Shown: piece by piece, positions 24,448 through 32,989 of the stretch
Numbering within the stretch: position 1 is the first letter of the stretch
Layout: the number at the start of each line of letters is the position of its first letter
Source: Chitinophagaceae bacterium
GTDB lineage: Bacteria > Bacteroidota > Bacteroidia > Chitinophagales > Chitinophagaceae
Assembly: GCA_947381435.1 (NCBI GenBank)
Contig: CANCVE010000019.1
Location: 1-49,093 of the forward strand
DNA: 49,093 nucleotides
Reading direction: 5' to 3'
Position numbers and translations under genes: made by a program
The notes under the pieces: generated by a model
What the model saw: only the letters and a program-made list of their open reading frames with translations
Told to the model about the DNA's origin: nothing
Database searches by the model: none

Positions 24448-25776
24448 ATGCAAGACACGAATTATTCATTAGACACTATACTTTCCAACCTTCAGATAGA
24501 TGCACTCAACCCCATGCAAGAGGCATCTGTAGAGGCTAACAAACAGCACGATAATGTGCTTTTATTATCTGCCACGGGTTCTGGTAAAACATTGGCATTC
24601 CTTCTTCCCATCTTACAATTATTAGATGCCAGCAACAAGCAAACGCAGGCAATGATAATTGTTCCCTCAAGGGAATTGGCTCAACAAATAGAAGATGTTT
24701 TCAGAAGGATGGCAACAGGATTTAAGATTACAAGTTGCTATGGCGGACACAAAAGAGAAACAGAAGAGAATAACCTGATAGAACCTCCTGCTTTGTTAGT
24801 TGGAACGCCAGGTAGAATTGCCGACCATATTCGAAGAGGAAATATTACAATACCTTTCATTACTACATTGGTGTTGGATGAGTTTGATAAATCGTTAGAA
24901 CTAGGCTTTCAAGAAGAGGTTTCCTTTATTGTAGGAAGCTTGCCTTCCATCCAAAAAAGAATTCTGACTTCTGCTACTGAAGCAGTTGAAATACCCACTT
25001 TCATTGGACTAAAAGATGCTGCAAGACTTCATTTCCTTTCTGAGGATAAGACAATAGATAATAAACTGATACTACAAAAGGTATCCAGTCCTGAGAGTGA
25101 TAAGGTTGATACCTTATTTAAATTGATTTGCCATTTGGGTAGTCGCCCCACCATTGTATTCTGCAATCATCGGGAATCAGTAAATAGAACCAGTGATTTA
25201 TTGGCTAAGAAGGGAATCATCAACGAGTTTTATCATGGTGCTTTAGAACAACAAGAGCGCGATAGTGCATTGTGTAAGTTTAGAAATGGCACTGCGAATG
25301 TGTTGGTTACAACCGATTTGGCCTCACGTGGATTGGATATTCCCAACATCCGTTTCATCATCCATTATCATTTGCCCGCTACAGAAGATGTTTACATACA
25401 CCGCAATGGAAGAACGGCACGCATGGATGCAAGTGGCACTGCAATACTGATTCTTTCGCCTAGCGAAACCATGCCTCCCTATATAACAGATACCATCGAG
25501 GAATTGATTGTTCCAGAGGCTGTGTCTCTACCCGAAAAGCCTAAGTGGACTACCCTTTTTATTGCCGCCGGTAAGAAGGACAAGGTAAACAAGATAGATA
25601 TTGTAGGGTTCCTATCTAACAAAGGACAATTAAAAAAGGAAGATATTGGCTTGATTGAAGTAAAAGACTTCTTCTCCTTTGTGGCGGTTCGTAAATCGAA
25701 GGTTGGCGAAGCATTGCAACTCATCCGCAATGAGAAAATTAAGAATAAAAAGGTAAAAATAGAAGTAGCTAAATAA
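24448..25776 (+). CDS. DbpA-like DEAD-box RNA helicase with a DEFD motif
   Basis: 442 aa. Motifs run in order: Q motif LNPMQ, SATGSGKT (Walker A, about 41-48), PSRELAQQ, GTPGR, VLDEFDKSLELGF (motif II is DEFD instead of DEAD, 144-147), TSATE, HGALEQQERD, TDLASRGLDIP and HRNGRTAR (motif VI normally HRIGRTGR). The last 75 residues (WTTLFIAAGKKDKVNKIDI onward) form a DbpA-type RNA-binding domain, which in E. coli recognises 23S rRNA. A ribosome-assembly helicase is likely. Similar DEFD variants occur in Bacteroidota. Confidence 0.88.
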   Translation: MQDTNYSLDTILSNLQIDALNPMQEASVEANKQHDNVLLLSATGSGKTLAFLLPILQLLDASNKQTQAMIIVPSRELAQQIEDVFRRMATGFKITSCYGGHKRETEENNLIEPPALLVGTPGRIADHIRRGNITIPFITTLVLDEFDKSLELGFQEEVSFIVGSLPSIQKRILTSATEAVEIPTFIGLKDAARLHFLSEDKTIDNKLILQKVSSPESDKVDTLFKLICHLGSRPTIVFCNHRESVNRTSDLLAKKGIINEFYHGALEQQERDSALCKFRNGTANVLVTTDLASRGLDIPNIRFIIHYHLPATEDVYIHRNGRTARMDASGTAILILSPSETMPPYITDTIEELIVPEAVSLPEKPKWTTLFIAAGKKDKVNKIDIVGFLSNKGQLKKEDIGLIEVKDFFSFVAVRKSKVGEALQLIRNEKIKNKKVKIEVAK

Positions 25777-25783
25777 AAAATTA

Positions 25784-25969
25784 ACCACAAAGTGCACTAA
25801 GGTTTTCGCAAAGAACACAAAGATTATGTAGAGACGGATAACAATCCGTCTTACGCTGAAACAAGACGGATTACAATCCGTCTTACGCAAAACAAGACGG
25901 ATTATAATCCGTCTCTACATTGCAATCCTTGTGTTCTTTGTGTTTCTTTCCCTCGTGTCCTTTGTGGTA
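25784..25969. repeat. Nested foldback repeat between helicase and queA
   Basis: The outer arms are ACCACAAAG...AAAGAACACAAAGA and TTGTGTTCTTTGTG...CCTTTGTGGT. The inner part has three palindromes, each AGACGGAT-loop-ATCCGTCT. It is a composite of two repeat families seen elsewhere in the window (the GTAGAGACG core recurs at 27391 and 28186). Confidence 0.8.
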
Positions 25970-25983
25970 AAATCTATTATAAA

Positions 25984-27204
25984 ATGCATCCAAAAAACAT
26001 ATCTATTCTCGATTATACTTATGAGCTTCCTGAAGATAGGATTGCCAAATATCCTTTGCCCATCAGGGACGAGAGTAAATTATTGGTATATGATAAAGGC
26101 AACATTACTGATAGTGTTTATAAAAACTTGGCCAGTCATCTTCCTGCCGATGCATTGCTTGTTTTTAATAATACCAAGGTTGTAGAAGCAAGGCTTTTGT
26201 TTACTAAACCAACAGGTGGCGTGATAGAGTTGTTCTGCTTGGAACCGCATGACCAATACCCAGACATTACTACTGCCATGCTTCAATGCGGCAGGGTATT
26301 GTGGAAATGTTTGGTGGGTGGTGCTAAGAAATGGAAGGGTGGCGCATTGGTAAAAACCATTAGTTCCCCAACGAAGGATATTACCCTTTCTGTAACCATG
26401 TTGGAACGGCTGAACGATTATTTCAGCATTGAGTTTTCATGGGATGATGAGAATATATCCTTTGCAGAAATATTGCACAAGGCTGGACAGATACCCTTGC
26501 CTCCTTACCTTAACAGGACAGTTGATGAAGCTGACAAAGACACCTATCAAACAATATTTGCCAAGCATGATGGTAGCGTGGCTGCCCCAACAGCAGGATT
26601 GCATTTTACGGAGAGACTATTTGAAAGCCTTGCTGCCAAGGGTATTGGGCATCGGTTTGTAACGCTTCATGTGGGGGCAGGAACTTTTAAACCCGTTAGT
26701 GCAGCCACTATGAGCGAGCATGAGATGCACGCCGAGTTTATAGATGTTTCACTAGATTTTATTGAAGATTTAATTAATCATAAAACAATTATACCCGTAG
26801 GTACCACTTCCTTGCGTACGCTGGAAAGCTTATATTGGTTAGGGGTAAAAGCAGGAACTAGGGAAGTAACTGATAACAGCGAACTAACCATAAACCAATG
26901 GGATGCTTATAATCTGCAGCAGGATATTCCTTTAAAAGATGCCATACAATCTCTTATCAATTGGATGAAGTCACACAATAGTAATCGCCTCATTACCAAA
27001 ACACAATTACTAATAGCACCAGGCTATAAGCTACGTATTGCCAAGGGGTTGGTTACCAATTTTCATCAGCCACAATCTACCTTGCTATTATTGGTTGCCG
27101 CCATTATTGGTGCCGACTGGCGAAGGATGTACAACTATGCCCTTGCCAATAATTATCGCTTTCTGAGCTATGGTGATGGATGCTTTTTGAAGTATGAGGG
27201 ATAG
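25984..27204 (+). CDS. queA: tRNA ribosyltransferase-isomerase QueA
   Basis: 406 aa, longer than the ~350-aa E. coli enzyme but usual for this phylum. Motifs include YELPEDRIAKYPLPIRDESK, FNNTKVVEARLLF, PTAGLHFTERL, LHVGAGTFKPV, GTTSLRTLESLYW and the C-terminal NFHQPQSTLLLLVAA. It transfers the ribosyl part of S-adenosylmethionine to preQ1 in tRNA, making epoxyqueuosine in GUN anticodons. All the diagnostic motifs are present. Confidence 0.95.
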   Translation: MHPKNISILDYTYELPEDRIAKYPLPIRDESKLLVYDKGNITDSVYKNLASHLPADALLVFNNTKVVEARLLFTKPTGGVIELFCLEPHDQYPDITTAMLQCGRVLWKCLVGGAKKWKGGALVKTISSPTKDITLSVTMLERLNDYFSIEFSWDDENISFAEILHKAGQIPLPPYLNRTVDEADKDTYQTIFAKHDGSVAAPTAGLHFTERLFESLAAKGIGHRFVTLHVGAGTFKPVSAATMSEHEMHAEFIDVSLDFIEDLINHKTIIPVGTTSLRTLESLYWLGVKAGTREVTDNSELTINQWDAYNLQQDIPLKDAIQSLINWMKSHNSNRLITKTQLLIAPGYKLRIAKGLVTNFHQPQSTLLLLVAAIIGADWRRMYNYALANNYRFLSYGDGCFLKYEG

Positions 27205-27209
27205 TTGCC

Positions 27210-27245
27210 AAGGAAGGCTTCGCTCATTTCAAAGCCTTCTTTATT
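27210..27245 (+). terminator. Terminator after queA
   Basis: AAGGCTT (27214-27220) pairs with AAGCCTT (27232-27238), extended by AGGA/TCTT, and is followed by TTATT. Confidence 0.65.
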
Positions 27246-27346
27246 GAGGAAAGTTCCATTTGAAAACTAGTTTGGCAAGTAGGTGCAAGCAATTTATACA
27301 ACTCTTACCAGAGCGGTAGAGTTCGTTCTCAATTTGTTTTCTACTG

Positions 27347-27440
27347 GGGCGCTTAAAAGTTTTTCGCTTTATAAATTATGTTGCGAATGTAGAGACGCAT
27401 ATCAATGCGTCTTAAAAGCGAAAATCTTTTATGCACCCTT
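27347..27440. repeat. Left 94-bp inverted repeat around the lipoprotein gene
   Basis: From GGGCGCTTAAAAG to ATGCACCCTT. Its reverse complement recurs at 28159-28252 with two mismatches. It contains the small palindrome AGACGCATATCAATGCGTCT. It ends one base before the gene's stop codon. Confidence 0.93.
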
Positions 27441-28136
27441 CTACTGTCTTATCTCAATATTATCTATTTCCCAAGCTACCTTCCAGCATTGTTGAATCCC
27501 AATAAAGTTCCCACCCAACCTTTCTACTTTGGCATTAATTGCTTCATAACCATTAATGCAGATAATACAAGTATCATTAATCTGACTGATAGTAATTTTA
27601 TTAGAATGGTCTTTATTTACAAGATTCTTCATAACCGTTGATGCAATAGGAACCCATTTAGGTGATTTATTCTCTGTAAACCTTCTCAATACAATTTGTC
27701 CATCATCTGTAAATGTAATTTGATAAGAATCTTCTTGTATGTGACCCCATTGCAGATCTATTTCATTATAAGTGTCTTTGCATTTCAGAAATCTGGCATC
27801 AAAGGAAATCTGAAAGTTACTTTTAGTATTAAAACCTCGGATTGCCTTTACAAGCCAAAGACAGCCTTGGTATTCAGCATTTTGTTGAAACTTCTCCACA
27901 TGAAGAACCCCATTAGCCACATTTGCCAAGAATCGTTTGTTATTCGTAAGCGGCCATTTATTGTTATTATTATCAAAATTATCTGAGAAAATAACCTTGC
28001 TTGTTGTGTCTATACTTGTGCATTGCTTCCAATTAGTAGTATTGGCAACTTTTAGCACTTTAGTAGTTCCCCCACAACTTAATAATAATAATAAGACAAC
28101 TGGTAGACAGAATAAATTTGGAATTGTTTTTAGCAT
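27441..28136 (-). CDS. Lipoprotein with concanavalin-like (LamG/GH16-like) fold
   Basis: 231 aa from the ATG at 28136 (MLKTIPNLFCLPVVLLLLLS), with the lipobox ending LLSC. The upstream frame to 28319 crosses the inverted repeat and is rejected. The mature part (FSDNFDNNNNKW, FQISFDARFLKC, SYQITFTDDGQIVLRRF, ITISQINDTCIICINGYEA) has the jelly-roll rhythm of LamG, GH16 or 3-keto-disaccharide hydrolase-like domains. No catalytic residues are clear, so carbohydrate binding is only a guess. The gene fills almost the whole interval between two 94-bp inverted repeats. Confidence 0.7.
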   Translation of the reverse strand: MLKTIPNLFCLPVVLLLLLSCGGTTKVLKVANTTNWKQCTSIDTTSKVIFSDNFDNNNNKWPLTNNKRFLANVANGVLHVEKFQQNAEYQGCLWLVKAIRGFNTKSNFQISFDARFLKCKDTYNEIDLQWGHIQEDSYQITFTDDGQIVLRRFTENKSPKWVPIASTVMKNLVNKDHSNKITISQINDTCIICINGYEAINAKVERLGGNFIGIQQCWKVAWEIDNIEIRQ

Positions 28137-28158
28137 TTCAATATTTTTTGATGGTAAA

Positions 28159-28252
28159 AAGGGTGCATAAAAGATTTTCGCTTTTAAGACGCATTGATAT
28201 GCGTCTCTACATTCGCAACATAATTTATAAAGCGAAAAACTTTTGTGCGCCC
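28159..28252. repeat. Right 94-bp inverted repeat around the lipoprotein gene
   Basis: Reverse complement of 27347-27440; begins AAGGGTGCATAAAAG and ends GCGCCC. The lipoprotein start codon is 22 bases inside it. Confidence 0.93.
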
Positions 28253-28663
28253 GGTAAAAGTAAAGGTTCAATTTTAATATGTATTTATTAATCTTTAAAT
28301 AATTCAACAGAATATTCATTAATCCATTTATTTAGTCATAGCAACCACCTTATAGTTGTTGGTCAAAAGACACAACAACGGCGAGTAATAAATAAAGTCA
28401 TATCTCGCTCAATTTCTCCAACACAATAATACAACTTTTAATTACCCAATATTCAAATTGTCTGAATCATGATTTATTTGATTTTAGGATTAGCAATATA
28501 AAAGGCTCTGTAAATCCTACATATCCCTAAATCCTGAAAATCCTGATTCAGACAAACTTCCAAAATAACACACACTCATTTTCGGGGAGGTTCTAACAGA
28601 ATGCAAGGAGGGGAGGCTTTTTCTTTTTTAGTGGCATAAAGATTTTTGCTAACCATTCATAAT
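28253..28663. repeat. Spacer with a TCTGAATCA foldback
   Basis: TTGTCTGAATCATGATT (28458-28474) is mirrored by AATCCTGATTCAGACAA (28539-28555). Positions 28412-28459 resemble 20105-20149. No gene is seen. Confidence 0.6.
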
Positions 28664-28905
28664 AAAAAAATGGTATGGCACAAGACTTCTTGGGTGGCGC
28701 CTTCCAAAAAAATGGTATGGCACAAGACTTCTTGGGTGGCACCTTCCAAAAAAATGGTAAGGCTCAAGACTTCTTGGGTGGCGTCTTCCAAAAAAATGGT
28801 ACGGCTCAAGACTTCTTGGATGGTACCTTCCAAAAAAATGGTACGGTTCAAGAAGTCTTAGATGGCATCTTCCAAAAAAAAGATATGGCACAAGACTTTT
28901 TTTGT
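28664..28905. repeat. 42-bp tandem repeat array (five units plus a degenerate sixth)
   Basis: Each unit begins AAAAAAATGGTA; the TGGTA point recurs at 28671, 28713, 28755, 28797 and 28839, a 42-bp period. Units contain the hairpin CAAGACTTCTTG and GGTGGCACC-type steps. Because 42 is a multiple of 3, reading frames stay open on both strands, but changes are not biased to third codon positions, so no gene is called. Unlike the other two arrays no family gene follows. Confidence 0.85.
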
Positions 28906-29042
28906 GATAGTGGTAAAAAACCTATTCCCTAAACAATCAGATTATTGGTCATTATTTTATTGTTACAGGAAGGATATTATTTGGTTGCTATGATGGTAAA
29001 ATAACTACTAACTCAAAATTTAGAATTCAAAACCTAAAATTT

Positions 29043-30143
29043 CTAAAAGGCCTCACCCAATATAAAATAAAGCCCACTATTATTGCCTTGTCCAATGCCA
29101 TAATCTAATCGGAGGTTTAGCTTCTCACTCTTGCTGATGGCAAAGCGTAGGCCTGCTCCATAAGCATATTTTAAATCGTTTATAGAAAAGTCTGTGAAAG
29201 TGTTACCCACGTTTCCAGTACTACCAAACACAGCGGCACCCCAACGGTTATAAACGGGTATTCTGTATTCTCCCTGAAAAATCAACTGGTTTTTATCTCG
29301 GTATCTACCACTGTAAAACCCCCTCATACTATTGCTACCACCTAGTGCGGCTAGGCTCCGTATTGGCACTTCGCTACCTATATCGCCAAAGAAATATCCT
29401 TGTAAAGCAAATACTTGGTGCTTGTAAATAGTATAATATTTTCTATAATCCAATACCACATTACTGTAATCATAATCAGATCCTGTGACTTTGCCGTAAT
29501 GTACAAAATGAAATTGAGCAAATGTTCCTTTATCTGGAGAGAAAGCCTCCGTACGGTTATCGAAAGTAAAACTTAGTCCAATACCTGAAACAAAGTAGGG
29601 ATTTCGTCCTAAAACATTTTCCGTATCAAAGAGACCATTATGCTCATAACTTACTTTAAAAAGCTTTTGTAGTTCATACCTCATACCAATAAAACAATGG
29701 TTACCCAAATGCCTCATCAAGTGTAAATAAGTATAGAATTGACTAAATGAATAAGATTCCTGAGCAGAATCGGGCGTGTTGGCTCCAATACCCCAAAACT
29801 TATCGGGAAAGCTGCTGTAAGATAATTGTTCATTTAGAATATAACGCTCTTTTTTAAAGTACTGTGTACCGTTTATCGCAGCTACAAACTGTTTCTTTAA
29901 AGAATAAAGCACCAATCCTTGCATGTTTGAAGTACGAGTAGTAGTATCTGATTTATATAGATGAAAAGTAGCAGAAGTGGCCGCTCCAAAAGACCAGCTT
30001 GTCTCAATAGATCGTGTAATCACTGGAAACACCAATATTTGTTTAGAAGGAGTACTATCCTTAATAATATTGGGTGCCTGCGCAATACAATCGCTAACGA
30101 TTAGTGTAATTAAGAAAGCAACAATTATGTGTCGTAAAAACAT
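29043..30143 (-). CDS. BamA/TamA-family (surface antigen D15) outer-membrane barrel
   Basis: 366 aa with a signal peptide (MFLRHIIVAFLITLIVSDC, cut near AQ). Strands such as NSMRGFYSGRYRDKNQLIFQ, VYNRWGAAVFGSTGNVG and YGAGLRFAISKSEKLNLRLD are those of the Omp85 barrel; the RGFYSGRYRD stretch corresponds to the conserved RGF motif of loop 6. It ends in Phe (ILGEAF), the usual beta-signal. There is no POTRA domain, so it is a barrel-only Omp85-like protein and not BamA itself. Confidence 0.85.
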   Translation of the reverse strand: MFLRHIIVAFLITLIVSDCIAQAPNIIKDSTPSKQILVFPVITRSIETSWSFGAATSATFHLYKSDTTTRTSNMQGLVLYSLKKQFVAAINGTQYFKKERYILNEQLSYSSFPDKFWGIGANTPDSAQESYSFSQFYTYLHLMRHLGNHCFIGMRYELQKLFKVSYEHNGLFDTENVLGRNPYFVSGIGLSFTFDNRTEAFSPDKGTFAQFHFVHYGKVTGSDYDYSNVVLDYRKYYTIYKHQVFALQGYFFGDIGSEVPIRSLAALGGSNSMRGFYSGRYRDKNQLIFQGEYRIPVYNRWGAAVFGSTGNVGNTFTDFSINDLKYAYGAGLRFAISKSEKLNLRLDYGIGQGNNSGLYFILGEAF

Positions 30144-30163
30144 GATATAAAATAGGTTCGCAA

Positions 30164-30193
30164 CAAAAGTATAGTTTGAAAGTAATTAGCCAA
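30164..30193 (-). promoter_or_regulatory. Bacteroidota-type promoter of the Omp85-like gene
   Basis: On the minus strand TTG (complement of 30191-30193) is followed after 19 bases by TACTTTTG (complement of 30164-30171), exact to TAnnTTTG. Confidence 0.75.
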
Positions 30194-30304
30194 TTAAAAT
30201 TCTTTAAGGTTGTATTATTAAATTGTAAACTAAGCTTACTATAAACACTTTCTTTACTTTATAATGGTACATATACTTTATTCTATTACCTTAGCGGCGT
30301 TAAC

Positions 30305-30388
30305 ATGAAAGGACAGCAAAACATATTATTATTCCCCATAGCAATAGCCACTATTGCTACAACAACGCTTTTCACTACAACCCTTTAG
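30305..30388 (+). CDS. Threonine-operon leader peptide
   Basis: A 27-codon frame starting ATGAAAGGACAGCAAAAC and ending with TAG at 30386-30388. Seven of its codons are Thr and four Ile; they cluster in the last third as ATIATTTLFTTTL. Thr and Ile are the end products of the thrABC pathway, so ribosome stalling at these codons would sense both. It is 120 bases upstream of thrA, and its stop codon lies in the loop of a hairpin. Confidence 0.8.
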   Translation: MKGQQNILLFPIAIATIATTTLFTTTL

Positions 30389-30470
30389 GGGTTGCAAATT
30401 GTCATATTATCTCATGGGCTTATCGCTGTCATATCTCTCAAAAGAATTACAAAGCCCACTTACACTTACG
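30377..30470 (+). promoter_or_regulatory. Candidate attenuator structures of the thr operon
   Basis: CAACCC pairs with GGGTTG around the leader stop codon (30378-30395). Further on GGGCTT (30417-30422) can pair with AAGCCC (about 30455-30461), enclosing a CTGTCATATCTCTC segment; TGTCATAT also occurs twice (about 30401 and 30429). No strong T-run is seen after either stem, so the terminating form is uncertain. Confidence 0.5.
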
Positions 30471-30508
30471 TTTACCATTCACTTAACGGACAAAATATAT
30501 TTTAACTA

Positions 30509-32962
30509 ATGAAAGTTCTAAAATTCGGAGGCTCATCGGTAGCCAATGCAGAAAACATAAAGAAGGTAGTAAATATTGTAAAACAACCCCAATATACCCA
30601 AGCAATTGTAGTGGTATCTGCCCTCGGTGGCGTTACGGATGCGTTAATATCTCTCGCTACTAAAGCCTCTAATGGAGATGAATCGTACAAAGAAACATTG
30701 GTTGAATTAGAAACAAGGCATATAGAAACTGTACAAGCTTTATTGCCTATCAATAACCAAAGTGCTTGCATCAGTGCGGTTAAACAACATTTTAATGAAC
30801 TGGAAGATGTTTGCGAAGGCGTGTTTCGTTTGGGCGAATTATCCGATCGTACAAAGGATAAGGTAGTGAGCTATGGCGAATTGCTTTCATCCAAGATTAT
30901 CTCTTTCCACATCCAAACTTCTGGAACACCCATTGAATGGGTTGATAGCCGCAAAGCCATCAGCACCAACAGTAACTATGGCTTTGCCGCTGTGGATTTT
31001 GCAAAGACTACCGAAAATGTAGAAGCAATTGTTGGCAAATCTGCTCATAAATTATTTATCGCTCCAGGCTTTATAGCTAGTGATAGTAAGGGTTATACAA
31101 CCACTTTAGGAAGAGGTGGTAGCGATTATACCGCATCTATTTATGCCGCAGCCATTAATGCTGAGTCGGTAGAAATATGGACTGATGTAACTGGCATGAT
31201 GACTGCCGACCCTCGTTGGGTACCGAATGCACGCACCATTTCCTTTACGTCTTATCGCGAAGCAATGGAGTTGTCGCACTTTGGCGCCAAGGTTATTTAT
31301 CCGCCTACCATCCAACCAGCAATGGATAAGAATATTCCTATCTGGATAAAAAATACATTCAAACCAGAAGAAGCTGGCACTTTGATAGAACACGTTTCTC
31401 ATGCACAAGTTTCTGATGAAGGGAGCGTTATTACAGGTATTTCCAGCATCAATCATATTGCCTTATTAAGTTTGGAAGGAAGCGGAATGGTAGGCATTCC
31501 TGGTTTCTCTAAGCGTTTGTTTGAGGCTTTGGCAGCAGTTCAGGTAAATGTTATCTTAATTACCCAAAGCTCTTCCGAACATTCTATTTGTGTGGCAGTA
31601 AATACCGCTGATGCTGAAAAGGCTAAAGCTGCTGTTGATGCTGCTTTCGAGATAGAATTGGCGAATAAGAAAGTTGATCCATTGAAGGTAGAAACAGATT
31701 TGTCTATTATTGCGTTGGTGGGCGACAAAATGAGAAGCCATCCGGGTATTGCTGGTAAAATGTTTAGTGCATTGGGACGCAATGGGGTTAATATCCGTGC
31801 CATTGCCCAAGGTTCTTCCGAGAGGAATATATCTGCCGTGGTTACTTTTGCCGATGTAAAGAAAGCAGTAAACGTATTGCACGAAGCCTTCTTCGAAACT
31901 ACTTACAAGCAACTGAATCTCTTTATTTGTGGTGCAGGAAATGTGGGTAGTAAATTGATTGAGCAAATAAGAAAGCAAAAGGATTACTTAAAGATTCACC
32001 ATAACTTACAAGCTAGAGTTACGGGTATTGCTACTAGCAAAAAGATGTTGTTTGCTGACAATGGCAACGAGATTGACCTAGAAAATTGGAAGGATGCTTT
32101 GCAAAATAGTGAGCCAATGAATTTGGGTACTTACCTGCACACCATCATAAGTAAGAACTTGCGCAACAGTGTATTTGTGGATGTAACTGCTAATGGAGAT
32201 GTAGCTGGTTTATATGATAAGATATTGTCTAAGAGTATTGCGATTGTTGCCTGTAACAAGATAGCAGCTTCTTCTCCATATTCAAATTATAAACATCTTA
32301 AAGCCCTTTCTAAGTCTTTCAATGCGCCTTATCTGTTCGAAACAAACGTGGGTGCTGCCCTTCCGGTGATTGGAACTTTGAATGATTTGATAAAGAGTGG
32401 GGATTGGATTAATAAGATTCAGGCTGTATTGTCGGGTACGTTAAACTTTGTGTTTAATAATTATGATGGCACCACTACTTTTTCCGAAGTGGTTCGTGAG
32501 GCACAAAGACAAGGCTTTACCGAGCCAGATCCTCGTTTGGATTTGGGTGGAACCGACGTAATGCGCAAGATTATGATTCTTGCCCGTGAAATAGGAGAGG
32601 AGATGGAAATGGAAGACATTAAGAATACTTCGTTCCTTCCTGCGTCTTGTTTTGAAGGTAGCGTAGAAGATTTTTACAAGGAAATGGAGAAGCACGAAGC
32701 GCATTTCAAGGCGTTGTATGATGCTGCTGCAAAAGAAAATTGCAAGTTGAAGTTTGTAGCGCAATATGAGAATCAGAAAGCTGCCGTTGGTTTGCAACAC
32801 ATTCCTTCGCACAGTGATTTCTATCATTTGTATGGAAAAGATAATCTTGTTTTGTTCTATACTGAGCGTTATCCTGAGCAACCAATGGTTATAAAGGGTG
32901 CAGGTGCAGGTGCAGATGTTACGGCAAGTGGCATATTTGCAGATATAATGAGGGTGGTTTAG
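30509..32962 (+). CDS. thrA: Fused aspartokinase I / homoserine dehydrogenase I
   Basis: 817 aa. Aspartokinase covers about 1-290 (MKVLKFGGSSVANAENI, GRGGSDYTASIYAAAI), two ACT domains about 310-450 (including GSSERNISAVV), and homoserine dehydrogenase about 465-817 (FICGAGNVGSKLIEQ for NAD(P), SGTLNFVFNN, DPRLDLGGTDVMRK, GAGAGADVTASGIFADI). It performs the first and third steps from aspartate toward threonine. ACT domains usually bind threonine as inhibitor. First gene of the thr operon, after the leader peptide. Confidence 0.96.
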   Translation: MKVLKFGGSSVANAENIKKVVNIVKQPQYTQAIVVVSALGGVTDALISLATKASNGDESYKETLVELETRHIETVQALLPINNQSACISAVKQHFNELEDVCEGVFRLGELSDRTKDKVVSYGELLSSKIISFHIQTSGTPIEWVDSRKAISTNSNYGFAAVDFAKTTENVEAIVGKSAHKLFIAPGFIASDSKGYTTTLGRGGSDYTASIYAAAINAESVEIWTDVTGMMTADPRWVPNARTISFTSYREAMELSHFGAKVIYPPTIQPAMDKNIPIWIKNTFKPEEAGTLIEHVSHAQVSDEGSVITGISSINHIALLSLEGSGMVGIPGFSKRLFEALAAVQVNVILITQSSSEHSICVAVNTADAEKAKAAVDAAFEIELANKKVDPLKVETDLSIIALVGDKMRSHPGIAGKMFSALGRNGVNIRAIAQGSSERNISAVVTFADVKKAVNVLHEAFFETTYKQLNLFICGAGNVGSKLIEQIRKQKDYLKIHHNLQARVTGIATSKKMLFADNGNEIDLENWKDALQNSEPMNLGTYLHTIISKNLRNSVFVDVTANGDVAGLYDKILSKSIAIVACNKIAASSPYSNYKHLKALSKSFNAPYLFETNVGAALPVIGTLNDLIKSGDWINKIQAVLSGTLNFVFNNYDGTTTFSEVVREAQRQGFTEPDPRLDLGGTDVMRKIMILAREIGEEMEMEDIKNTSFLPASCFEGSVEDFYKEMEKHEAHFKALYDAAAKENCKLKFVAQYENQKAAVGLQHIPSHSDFYHLYGKDNLVLFYTERYPEQPMVIKGAGAGADVTASGIFADIMRVV

Positions 32963-32989
32963 TACCTTGACGATTAAAATATACTAACA

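Noticed and set aside
28137-28319. N-terminal extension of the lipoprotein gene
   Set aside because: It is translated from the inverted repeat and removes the lipoprotein signal.
28646-28932. Open frames on both strands across the 42-bp array (repeated 14-residue protein units)
   Set aside because: The 42-bp period keeps frames open by itself; unit differences fall at first and second codon positions as often as third, so there is no sign of selection for protein.
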